Assembly (NCBI RefSeq): GCF_020595055.1
Contig: NZ_JAJDOO010000003.1
Coordinates: forward strand, 186,001-250,000
DNA from: Desulfosporosinus shakirovi
GTDB taxonomy: Bacteria > Bacillota > Desulfitobacteriia > Desulfitobacteriales > Desulfitobacteriaceae
DNA length: 64,000 nt
Direction of reading: 5' to 3'
Part shown: one piece after another, positions 54,531 to 62,978 of the stretch
How positions within the stretch are numbered: the stretch's first letter is position 1
Layout of the letters: every line of letters begins with the position of its first letter
The notes under the pieces: model-generated
Databases searched by the model: none
The model's input: the letters and a program-made list of their open reading frames with translations, nothing else
Told to the model about the DNA's origin: nothing
Program-made: the position numbers and the translations under genes

Positions 54531-55109
54531 TTGAGTGATACTGCTCAGCGTTCTGAACAATTGTACACATACCAGGATTACCTTACTTGGCCAGAAAGTG
54601 AGCGCTGGGAATTGCTTAATGGACGAGCTTACAATATGACTCCGGCCCCTTCGCGCAGGCATCAGGAAATTTCCGGACAGTTACTTACTCTTTTTAATAA
54701 CTATTTAAAAGGTGAAACTTGCCGAGTTTATGCAGCCCCTTTCGATGTCCGCTTACCCCAGCTGCAAGAGAGCGAAGAACAAACTTCAACCGTGGTTCAA
54801 CCGGATTTAGTTGTGGTATGTGATAAGAGCAAATTAGACCATCTAGGCTGCAAGGGCAGTCCGGATCTGGTTGTGGAGATTACTTCTCCCTCCACTTTTC
54901 AAAAGGACCTGAAGGAAAAATTTATTTTGTACGAAAGAGTAGGCGTTCTTGAGTACTGGATTGTTTACCCGGAGGAAAATACCCTATCTGTATTTCATCT
55001 TACCCAGGAGGGTAAATACAGCAGACCGGAAGTATACACCGAGCAAGATTCAATTAAGGTTGGTATATTCGAAGATCTGACAATAGAACTTTCAGAAGTC
55101 TTTGCCTAG
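54531..55109 (+). CDS. Uma2 family (DUF820) nuclease-fold protein
   Basis: A 192-residue Uma2 protein with a TTG start behind AAGGGGG. The PD-(D/E)xK-like core is visible as AAPFDVRLP, VQPDLVVVCD, GSPDLVVEITSPST and LYERVGVLEYWIVYPEE. These proteins are abundant in some bacteria, and their role is unknown. A shared terminator follows. Confidence 0.88.
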   Translation: MSDTAQRSEQLYTYQDYLTWPESERWELLNGRAYNMTPAPSRRHQEISGQLLTLFNNYLKGETCRVYAAPFDVRLPQLQESEEQTSTVVQPDLVVVCDKSKLDHLGCKGSPDLVVEITSPSTFQKDLKEKFILYERVGVLEYWIVYPEENTLSVFHLTQEGKYSRPEVYTEQDSIKVGIFEDLTIELSEVFA

Positions 55110-55116
55110 ACAGAAC

Positions 55117-55148
55117 AAAAACCACTGACATTTGCGTCAGTGGTTTTT
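55117..55148. terminator. Bidirectional terminator
   Basis: AAAAACCACTGAC and GTCAGTGGTTTTT form a 13-bp stem with a 6-base loop between the convergent Uma2 and XRE-cupin genes. Confidence 0.85.
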
Positions 55149-55167
55149 ATATCTGCTCTTATCCATA

Positions 55168-55752
55168 CTAAAAAGAAGCCGGGGTCATGGCCCAGATTCC
55201 TATAGCAACCTGATCTCCGTGATTAAAAAAGCGATGGGGAATTGTGCTGTCTAAGTAAATGCTGTCCCCTTCCCTCAACAAATATTCCTTGCTTCCAGCC
55301 ACAACCGTCATCTCCCCATGAACAACAACTCCGCACTCTTCTCCTTTGTGTGCCACTAAATCTCTGTAAGTTGAAGTCCCCGGCTCTAAGACAATTGAAA
55401 GGAACTCTAACTTAGTCTGATTATTAACCGGCGAAAGAAGACGATAGGTCACATTAGATTTAGGCAATATCATAACTTTTTGTTCTTCACGTGGAATCAC
55501 AACAACCCGCTCATTTGAACTTTCTTCAAATAATTCAATCAGAGATATCCCTAAAGCGTGGGTAATCTTCCAAAGTGAATCTAAGGATGGAGTGGAAAGC
55601 CCGCGCTCTATCTGGCTGATCAAACTGGGGCTTAAGTTACATTGGTTGGCCAAAGCCTCGACTGTCAGTTCTTTTTCATGACGGAAATTGCGGATTTTTC
55701 TCCCCATATCTTTGATGGGAATTCCTTCAGGCAAGTTTGATAAATCATTCAT
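55168..55752 (-). CDS. XRE-family regulator with cupin domain
   Basis: A 194-residue regulator. The N-terminal helix-turn-helix covers about residues 18-72 (LTVEALANQCNLSPSLISQIERG). The C-terminal cupin (about 120-190) contains HKGEECGVVVHGE and the HRFFNHG segment. Such regulators often control peptide, amino acid or polyamine use. It is the last gene of the second peptide-transport operon, so control of that operon is likely. Confidence 0.9.
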   Translation of the reverse strand: MNDLSNLPEGIPIKDMGRKIRNFRHEKELTVEALANQCNLSPSLISQIERGLSTPSLDSLWKITHALGISLIELFEESSNERVVVIPREEQKVMILPKSNVTYRLLSPVNNQTKLEFLSIVLEPGTSTYRDLVAHKGEECGVVVHGEMTVVAGSKEYLLREGDSIYLDSTIPHRFFNHGDQVAIGIWAMTPASF

Positions 55753-55757
55753 ATTCT

Positions 55758-56684
55758 CTACGCTCCCGGAAGATAGTGTTGCAAAAGGTGATCATCCAAA
55801 TATATTTTGGGGGTTCGAACGACAAAGTCCACATGATAGATGGACTTTGTTAAGCCCAGACTATAACTGTCCCCAATGGCAAAATGGACACTGCCGCCTT
55901 CCTTTTCATCGGTCGAAATATTGTTGTAGGGTTTATTTATGGTTGGATTCATCCCAATTGCAAATTCGCCGATATTACAGACCCCACCGGCATAAAGTCT
56001 AATTCGGTTAATAAATTCATGACTTCCGGCAACTAACACCCCTGCCTCAAACTCCAACTTCAACGGTTCCCTTGGCAACCAAAGCCGTGATACGGTGCCA
56101 TCGACAACAATTTGACCTGTAAATGTCTCTTCGATTGGACAGGTATAGATTTCTCCATCCGGCAGTTGCGCTAATTTGCCTGGCTCACAATACCCGTCTG
56201 CTGTAATCCAGCGCCGTCCTTCAATTGAAAAGCTAATATCCGTTCCCAATTCCGATGTAATCTTCACTTTTTTAACCGAAGACAGTTTCTTCTTTAAGGA
56301 CTCTGTCGCAGTGGAAATTACCGGATACTCCAAATCTCCCCAGAAGTCATCTTCCAAATACCGTTCATCCCAATTCCAAAGTGCCAAAACAAGTTTGCCC
56401 TGATCAAATAACTCATGACGCAATTCCTTTAAGAAAATAGAATTTTCTAAAGTCGGACTGTATAATTCAATGATATGGGTAGCTCTACCTACTTCTGGAG
56501 ATGAGGCTAAATCTATTACAGAAATATTTAAGGGAACAGACAAGATTGGACACTTTATATTAAGTATTTCTTTAAGTTTATATCCAAAGGATAGATTATC
56601 AGTTAGCAGCAACAGATTTTCAATTGGTTGATTTTTAGCCAATGATTCCAAGATACGTTGTCCAACTTTTGGCAACCTATACAT
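55758..56684 (-). CDS. M29-like (leucyl aminopeptidase/aminopeptidase T-type) protein
   Basis: A 308-residue protein. The segment GTDISFSIEGR, the ELPxGE-like QLPDGEIYTCPIEETF and the C-terminal SVHFAIGDSYS...HVDFVV correspond to metal-site regions of M29 peptidases. It is shorter than the usual ~370-410 residues. The ATG is very close to AAAGGGG, and a TTG three codons later may be used. It lies in the peptide-transport operon, consistent with peptide breakdown inside the cell. Confidence 0.75.
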   Translation of the reverse strand: MYRLPKVGQRILESLAKNQPIENLLLLTDNLSFGYKLKEILNIKCPILSVPLNISVIDLASSPEVGRATHIIELYSPTLENSIFLKELRHELFDQGKLVLALWNWDERYLEDDFWGDLEYPVISTATESLKKKLSSVKKVKITSELGTDISFSIEGRRWITADGYCEPGKLAQLPDGEIYTCPIEETFTGQIVVDGTVSRLWLPREPLKLEFEAGVLVAGSHEFINRIRLYAGGVCNIGEFAIGMNPTINKPYNNISTDEKEGGSVHFAIGDSYSLGLTKSIYHVDFVVRTPKIYLDDHLLQHYLPGA

Positions 56685-56689
56685 CCCCT

Positions 56690-57661
56690 TTATTCTTTTC
56701 TCCCCCGACTCATTGCATTACAAGAAACCCAGTGACCCTCTTTAATAAATTGCAATTCCGGACCTGCTTCACGACAGAGATCATTAGCAATGCTGCAACG
56801 AGAATGGAAACTGCATCCTAAGGGAGACTTATGCAGAGTCGGTATTTCACCCTCAACTTCGACGAGAAGGGGTTTTTCAGGATTAATATTGGGTATAGAT
56901 TGCAGAAGAACTTTAGTATAAGGATGGAGGGGATTATTAAATAACTCATTTGTGTCAGCTAACTCAATAATTCTGCCAAAATACATAACCGCAACTTTAT
57001 TGCTTAAATGCCTGACAACGGCTAGATTGTGCGAAATAAATAAAAACGCTAAATTTAAATCTCTTTGCAATTTTTTAAGCAAGTTGAGAATTTGGGCCTG
57101 CACTGATACATCTAAGGCTGAGGTGGGTTCATCAAGGACGATAAGTTTTGGATTCAGAGAGATCGCCCGGGCGATAGCCACACGCTGGCGCTGACCTCCA
57201 CTCAGTTCATGGGGAAACCTAGCTAAATATTCCTCCCCTAATCCTACTTTATCTAGAAGTTGCCTTACCCGTTCCTTCCTCTTTTGTTTATCCCGCCATC
57301 CATTTAAACGTAAAGGTTCTTCGACAATCTGTTCGATTTTAAATCTCGGGTTCAGCGAAGATTGGGGATCTTGAAAGACAATTTGTATTTGTGATTTTAA
57401 AGCCCGCTGCTGGTCCTTGTTGAGATTTGCAAAATTTTGACCCTCAAACAGGATCTCTCCACTGGTTAAATCTAAGAGATTAAGCACCAAATATCCTAAG
57501 GTGCTTTTTCCACAACCGGATTCACCCACTAAACCCACCGTCTCACCGGGACAGATATCCAAGGACACTTCATTGACGGCTTTATAAGATAACCCTTTTC
57601 CAGTTCCGCGGGCAGGAAACTCCTTTCCCACCCTTTGTAAGGAAAGAAGCGGCTTAAACAT
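56690..57661 (-). CDS. Dipeptide/oligopeptide ABC ATPase (DppF type), operon 2
   Basis: A 323-residue ATPase with Walker A GESGCGKST, signature LSGGQRQRVA, Walker B LIVLDEPTSALD and the C-terminal CSFHSRC extension. It overlaps the DppD-type gene by 8 bp. Confidence 0.92.
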   Translation of the reverse strand: MFKPLLSLQRVGKEFPARGTGKGLSYKAVNEVSLDICPGETVGLVGESGCGKSTLGYLVLNLLDLTSGEILFEGQNFANLNKDQQRALKSQIQIVFQDPQSSLNPRFKIEQIVEEPLRLNGWRDKQKRKERVRQLLDKVGLGEEYLARFPHELSGGQRQRVAIARAISLNPKLIVLDEPTSALDVSVQAQILNLLKKLQRDLNLAFLFISHNLAVVRHLSNKVAVMYFGRIIELADTNELFNNPLHPYTKVLLQSIPNINPEKPLLVEVEGEIPTLHKSPLGCSFHSRCSIANDLCREAGPELQFIKEGHWVSCNAMSRGRKE

Positions 57662-58625
57662 GATCTTCCTCCCTCCAGCAGGCTACATAATGATTTTCGG
57701 AAACTGTTGTCAACTGCGGCCGAAGCTCCCTGCAGGTCTTTTTAACCAAATCACAGCGTGGGTGGAAGCGACATCCGGCTGGGGGGCTTAATAAGTTAGG
57801 TACGCTCCCCGGGATAGATTGTAACTCTGTCTCAGAGTCAGGATTAGGTAAAGCCTTTAAAAGAGCCTTTGTATAAGGATGCCTGGGTTCGCGTAAAACT
57901 TTGGTCACAGGACCACTCTCTACAATATTACCACAGTACATCACCGCAACCCGCTGACAGGTTTGCGCCACCACAGCTAAGTCGTGAGTTATTAGAAGCA
58001 CCGAGGTCCCAAGTTGATCAGCTGTCTCTTTCATAAGCCTTAAAATCTGAGCTTGGATGGTAACATCAAGAGCGGTTGTAGGCTCGTCTGCCAGCAGAAG
58101 TTGTGAGCCGCAGCTAAGTGCCATGGCTAAAAGCACTCTTTGCCTCATGCCGCCGCTTAACTCGTAGGGATACTCCTTAACAACCTTCTCTGGATTTTGT
58201 ATATGAACCTGTGTTAACCAACGAACCGCTTCCGCCTTCGCTTCCTTATTAGATAACCCTTTATGCAATTTGAGGATTTCCACCATTTGTTTACCAATTT
58301 TATAGGAAGGATTCAAGGCATTCATGGGCTCCTGAAAAACCATGGAAATCTTTTTGCCTCTCAGGCCTTGGAACTCTTTCTCCGATCTCCCAATCAATTC
58401 CTTACCTTCGAACATAATTGAACCCTTAGAGATCACAGCGCTCCTTGCAGGCAGTAATCCAAGCACAGCGTTGGCTGTAAGAGATTTCCCTGACCCCGAC
58501 TCACCCACTAATCCTAAAAACTCTCCGGGAAAAAGCTCTATATCAATCCCATTTAGGACTCGGGCTACTCCAGCATAACTGAGAAAGCCAACATGAAGAT
58601 CACTAATTTTTAGAAGAGGTTCCAT
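57654..58625 (-). CDS. Dipeptide/oligopeptide ABC ATPase (DppD type), operon 2
   Basis: The start MEPLLKISDLHV is set by GGGGG upstream; the frame extends to 58682 inside the preceding gene. The 323-residue ATPase has Walker A GESGSGKS, signature [10 protein letters not shown] and the C-terminal CRFHPRC extension. Confidence 0.91.
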   Translation of the reverse strand: MEPLLKISDLHVGFLSYAGVARVLNGIDIELFPGEFLGLVGESGSGKSLTANAVLGLLPARSAVISKGSIMFEGKELIGRSEKEFQGLRGKKISMVFQEPMNALNPSYKIGKQMVEILKLHKGLSNKEAKAEAVRWLTQVHIQNPEKVVKEYPYELSGGMRQRVLLAMALSCGSQLLLADEPTTALDVTIQAQILRLMKETADQLGTSVLLITHDLAVVAQTCQRVAVMYCGNIVESGPVTKVLREPRHPYTKALLKALPNPDSETELQSIPGSVPNLLSPPAGCRFHPRCDLVKKTCRELRPQLTTVSENHYVACWREEDHV

Positions 58626-58635
58626 GACTTTCCCC

Positions 58636-59475
58636 CTAATTATGGAAACGCGGATCAAGCATATCTCGAACCCCATCTCCAAATAGATTAAACCCTATGA
58701 CCGTAATGAATATAGCGATGCCTGGGAAAGATGCATACCACCATTGATCAAGCAAGTAGATTCTGCCCATACTCACCATAGCTCCCCACTCCGCTGCCGG
58801 TGGTTGAGCCCCTAAACCGATAAAGGACAGCGTCGCAGCAATCAAGATAGCTTCCCCAATCCCTAGTGTTGCTTGCACAACAACCGGAGATAAACAATTA
58901 GGTATAATATGCCGACTTATGATCCAAACTTTAGGCGCACCAAAGGTTTGAGCTGCTTTTACAAATTGCCTTTCTTTGATGGACAGTGCCTGTCCACGGA
59001 CCAAACGAACATAAACCGGGATTTTTACAATCGCAATGGCCAGAATACTATTGCGAAAATTAGGTCCTAAGGCAGCAGATAAGGCTAGAGCCAAGACCAA
59101 ACTTGGAAAGGCTAACATGATATCCATAAGACGCATAACTGCTTGATCGACTTTACCCCCTAGTAATCCTGAAACACTTCCGATGACTATACCAAACAGC
59201 CCTGCAATACCAACGATCCCCACACCAGCTAATAGAGAAAGCCTTGCCCCATAAATTATCCGACTCAGTATGTCACGCCCCAGCTCATCCGTCCCCAAAA
59301 GATAAATGCTGCCCGGAGGTTTCAAACGGTCTGTCAAGTTCAATGTATAAGGGTTATGCGGTGAAACTAACGGAGCTGCCAGAGAAACCATTACTACCAA
59401 AAAAATAATGACTGCGCCTGTTACGGTCAGGGGGTAACGCTTTGTAAAATACCTAAGATATCTAAACTGAGCCAA
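58636..59475 (-). CDS. Dipeptide/oligopeptide ABC permease (DppC type), operon 2
   Basis: A 279-residue permease with a TTG start after AGGGGTG. Six helices, GTDELGRDILSRII and the EAA loop (AAQTFGAPKVWIISRHIIPN) are present. Confidence 0.91.
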   Translation of the reverse strand: MAQFRYLRYFTKRYPLTVTGAVIIFLVVMVSLAAPLVSPHNPYTLNLTDRLKPPGSIYLLGTDELGRDILSRIIYGARLSLLAGVGIVGIAGLFGIVIGSVSGLLGGKVDQAVMRLMDIMLAFPSLVLALALSAALGPNFRNSILAIAIVKIPVYVRLVRGQALSIKERQFVKAAQTFGAPKVWIISRHIIPNCLSPVVVQATLGIGEAILIAATLSFIGLGAQPPAAEWGAMVSMGRIYLLDQWWYASFPGIAIFITVIGFNLFGDGVRDMLDPRFHN

Positions 59476-59482
59476 CGTTAGT

Positions 59483-60493
59483 TCACCCCTTAATCTGCGG
59501 ATCTAGGATAGGATACAGCAGGTCAACTACCATATTAATTATGACGTAAATGGTAGCTACTAAAATTGTGAAACCCATAATAGCGGGAAAATCAAGAAAA
59601 GAAATAGAATCCACCACATATTTACCCATACCAGGCCAAGTAAAAATTGTTTCCGTTAAAATAGCTCCCCCCAAGAGCTCACCAAAGGTTAAACCAATCA
59701 GGGTCACAGTGGGTATTAAAGCATTTCGCAAAGCATGTCGATATATAATTCGATAACGAGGAATCCCATTGGAAAGTGCCGTCTTAATGTAGTCTTGCTC
59801 AAGCACCTCGATCATACTGGCCCTCACTAAGCGAGCAATTGTAGCCAGTTGAATATAACCTAAACAAATGGTTGGTAAAATCAAGTGCAAGATACTGCTT
59901 TTAAGGGCAACCCAGTCTCCCGTCAGGATACTGTCTAACACGTAAAGCCCGGTTATTTGGGTAGGCGGATTAATAAAAGAGTCAAGTCTGCCGGACCCGG
60001 GCAACCAGCCCAGATGCTTGTAAAATAACAGCAAGACCATCAAACCCAGCCAAAACAATGGTGTCGAGACTCCTAAAATTGCCAGAACTCGGGTGCCATG
60101 GTCAATGGGAGTATCTCGGTAGGCTGCAGATAGCAAACCAAGTCCTACTCCACTGATCACTGCAAATCCCATGGCAAAGAGTGTTAATTCAATGGTTGCG
60201 GGAAAATAGGTCAAAAGTTCGCTAAGAACAGGTCGCTGGGTACGGATAGAGATTCCTAAATCCCCTTGTAATAACCCTCCTAAATAGTCAAAGTATTGGA
60301 GCCAAACTGGTTTATCAAGCCCCATAACATGTCGCAGGTTTTCCAAGGTTTGGGCGTCCGCTCTTTGTCCAAGCAGCATGCGTGCCGGATCACCCGGCAC
60401 CACATGCGAAACAAGAAAAGTTACAAGTGAAACCCCTAGAAGAACAATAAGGAGTTGGCTCATTCGTTTGACTGCTGATTTAAGGCCACTCAT
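59483..60493 (-). CDS. Dipeptide/oligopeptide ABC permease (DppB type), operon 2
   Basis: A 336-residue permease with six helices and the EAA loop near LSNGIPRYRIIYRHALRNALIP. It follows the binding-protein gene by 13 bp. Confidence 0.91.
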   Translation of the reverse strand: MSGLKSAVKRMSQLLIVLLGVSLVTFLVSHVVPGDPARMLLGQRADAQTLENLRHVMGLDKPVWLQYFDYLGGLLQGDLGISIRTQRPVLSELLTYFPATIELTLFAMGFAVISGVGLGLLSAAYRDTPIDHGTRVLAILGVSTPLFWLGLMVLLLFYKHLGWLPGSGRLDSFINPPTQITGLYVLDSILTGDWVALKSSILHLILPTICLGYIQLATIARLVRASMIEVLEQDYIKTALSNGIPRYRIIYRHALRNALIPTVTLIGLTFGELLGGAILTETIFTWPGMGKYVVDSISFLDFPAIMGFTILVATIYVIINMVVDLLYPILDPQIKG

Positions 60494-60506
60494 TTTATTA
60501 CCCCAT

Positions 60507-62066
60507 TTACTTGTTCATCATTTCGAAATTATACATATCCTGAAGCATAGGATTAAAGACAAAACCTTGTACGGATTTTCGCATAGGTAATTGATAATTT
60601 TTCTGAACCAGGAAGACATAAGGCGCATCCTGCATAATAAGCTCCTGGGCCTGTTTATATAAGTCGGTTCTCTGCGCTTGATCATTGACACTGGCTGCTT
60701 TACGGACAAGTTGATCGACTTGGTCATTTTTGTAGAAGGCACGATTGCCAGCTAAGCCGAAATTGTCAGAGTCAAACCAATAATTCATAAACATATAAGG
60801 ATCTGCATAATCAGGACTCCAGACACCCAATGTCAGATCGAAATCCCCTGCATCAATTTTTTCCCGTTGAGCGGCATAAGCGATTTTTTGCAAATTGACT
60901 TTAATCCCGATCTCAGAAAGATTATTTTGGATGATTTGGGCCTCTTGCTCCCACCAAGCTTTGTTATCGGAATACATAAAATTAAGTGTCAAGTCTTTAA
61001 CACCGGCTTCCTGCAATAAAGACTTAGCCTTTTCAAGGTTTTTGGTATATTGGAACAGGTCAGACTGATAACCCCACAGCCCCTGCGGAACAGGGCCCCG
61101 CATTTGAGTGGCATTTCCCTGCCAAACACTTGAAATGATGCCTTGATAGTCTACAGCATAAGAAATTGCTTGTCGAACTTTAGGGTTATCAAGGCCGGGT
61201 TTTTGTGTATTTAAGTATACATAATCGACCATCAGGCTCGGGGTATTAAAGACTATTAAATCTTGATTACTCTTTAACTCTTTAAGCTGATCCACTGGAA
61301 TATTTTCTGCAATATCAACATCCCCTTTTTCCAAGGCCATGCGCTGGGAAGAGGGATCTTTGATAATCTTTACATTAATTGAAGCTAACTTCGGTTTATC
61401 CCCTGAGTAATTGGGATTGACTGTTAATTTAAGCGACTGTTCAGGAATCCACTCTGACAAAACATAGGGGCCACTGCCGGCAGTGTGATTAGCTAACCAG
61501 TTTTGTCCCAAGTCTCCGTCTTTCTCTTCCTTCATAACAGCAGGGTTTACTATGCCTCCACCATTTGTTGCCAAGGTCGAAAGAAAGGCCGGAAAGACTG
61601 TTTTCAATTTAAATACAACAGTCTGTGGATCAACCACTGTCACGCTTTCTAAACTGGGAAATGCGTCAGAAGGTCCTTTTTTTATTGTCATTAACCTGTC
61701 AAAAGAATATTTGACGGCTGCAGCATCCAGAGAAGTACCATCTGCAAATTTATGATTTTCTTCTAAAATAAATGTCCAAGTTAACCCGTCCGGAGAAATA
61801 CTCCATGACTTCGCTAAACCAGGCTCGACCTCAGTACTGCTTCCTTTGAAATTAACAAGGCGCTCATAAGCCGGATAACTAATTTTCCAGGCTGAATTGT
61901 CCATAGCCACAGCCGGATCAATCGTTCCCAAATCGGCGGCAGTCGCAATCACCAAGCTTTTATCCTGGGTGGTTGCAGACTCTTGAGGTGTATTAGCTGA
62001 CTTTGCACACCCTGCTAAACTAGTCAGGACTAGGATACTAATAATTAGAACCAATACCTTTTTCAT
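60507..62066 (-). CDS. Peptide-binding lipoprotein (SBP family 5), operon 2
   Basis: A 519-residue SBP family 5 protein with a lipoprotein signal ending at LAGC. Family segments WSISPDGLTWTFIL and DNPKVRQAISYAVD are present. It is the first gene of an SBP-permease-permease-ATPase-ATPase-peptidase-regulator operon. Confidence 0.92.
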   Translation of the reverse strand: MKKVLVLIISILVLTSLAGCAKSANTPQESATTQDKSLVIATAADLGTIDPAVAMDNSAWKISYPAYERLVNFKGSSTEVEPGLAKSWSISPDGLTWTFILEENHKFADGTSLDAAAVKYSFDRLMTIKKGPSDAFPSLESVTVVDPQTVVFKLKTVFPAFLSTLATNGGGIVNPAVMKEEKDGDLGQNWLANHTAGSGPYVLSEWIPEQSLKLTVNPNYSGDKPKLASINVKIIKDPSSQRMALEKGDVDIAENIPVDQLKELKSNQDLIVFNTPSLMVDYVYLNTQKPGLDNPKVRQAISYAVDYQGIISSVWQGNATQMRGPVPQGLWGYQSDLFQYTKNLEKAKSLLQEAGVKDLTLNFMYSDNKAWWEQEAQIIQNNLSEIGIKVNLQKIAYAAQREKIDAGDFDLTLGVWSPDYADPYMFMNYWFDSDNFGLAGNRAFYKNDQVDQLVRKAASVNDQAQRTDLYKQAQELIMQDAPYVFLVQKNYQLPMRKSVQGFVFNPMLQDMYNFEMMNK

Positions 62067-62272
62067 GCTTCTCTCCTCCTTCTAAATATTAAATCAAATA
62101 TGTTCCCTAAGTTGATATAAAGATAAAGTTGCTCACCCCCTCTATAAAACTACCTAGTGAATTAAACCCTCATCCAAGATTAAATACGGTTAAACTTTTT
62201 TTAATGAGAGTGAAGAAAATGATCATACTTAGCCCTTTAGGAGTTTTTCAAAGTCAATTTCTTTATTAAAAA
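62067..62272. other. Promoter region of peptide operon 2
   Basis: AT-rich upstream region of the binding-protein gene. No confident -35/-10 pair was identified. Confidence 0.35.
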
Positions 62273-62319
62273 ACGAGGCCCAAGAAAAAAACTGTAAAGT
62301 TTAAGTCTTGAGCCCCGTT
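62273..62319. terminator. Terminator downstream of cupin gene
   Basis: ACGAGGCCCAAGA and TCTTGAGCCCCGT form an imperfect stem, followed on the minus strand by TTTTTTAAT. It lies about 140 bp past the cupin stop. Confidence 0.6.
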
Positions 62320-62456
62320 GCTCTTCAAAGCTGTAATTATTTTTACTCAATTGTATTCGCGGCTTGTACAAGTGTCAATAGATTACTCAGATGTATACAA
62401 AATATCTTTCTTTGATTCTCAAAACGCCCCAATCATGTATAACCCACGAAGATTGT

Positions 62457-62810
62457 TCAGTCGAATAGGATTAAGGCCATAACCTCTAAATCAACTGTCC
62501 CTGTATTTTCAATCGAATGGCTTTCTCCATCTTTAGTAATGATTACATCTCCTGGTTTAACCGGCTTTTGGTCTCCGTTATCATTGACTAGGCCTTCCCC
62601 ACTTAGAATAACATAGGTTTCTGTATCTCCTACATGTTCATGGAAACCAATGGAGGTCCCAGGTTTTAAGACATTTTTAGCAAATAACCGACCTTTAGCG
62701 TTAAATTCATTCTTTTCTGTTTCAAGAAAGTGTGTCATTTGAATTTCACCTTTCCCTCCACGGAAGTTAGAAACTCTATCTGTCCTTAAATCCTTTGAAT
62801 GTTTTATCAT
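62457..62810 (-). CDS. Single-domain cupin protein
   Basis: A 117-residue cupin. Motif 1 GTSIGFHEHVGDTETYVILSG holds the metal ligands (two His and Glu), and motif 2 PGDVIITKDGESHSIENTG holds the third His. The start MIKHSKDLR follows AAAGGAG and fits the family N-terminus. The role is unknown; such proteins can be sugar or small-molecule binding enzymes. Confidence 0.88.
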   Translation of the reverse strand: MIKHSKDLRTDRVSNFRGGKGEIQMTHFLETEKNEFNAKGRLFAKNVLKPGTSIGFHEHVGDTETYVILSGEGLVNDNGDQKPVKPGDVIITKDGESHSIENTGTVDLEVMALILFD

Positions 62811-62903
62811 ATTCTTGCTCCTTTATAATAAATTTAGAGAAATTATATCATAATCAGCGGTTAATATCTTCGTTCTCACGAAAATCACTGCAGTAATGAC
62901 TAT

Positions 62904-62933
62904 TTGTATTTACCTGAAATTTTATGATATAAT
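62904..62933 (+). promoter_or_regulatory. Probable sigma-A promoter of the M29 gene
   Basis: TTGTAT and TATAAT with an 18-bp spacer, about 45 bp upstream of the start codon. Confidence 0.5.
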
Positions 62934-62978
62934 TTTTTCCAAATTTAGGTTTCAATTAAGCTTATTAAAGGAGTCTAT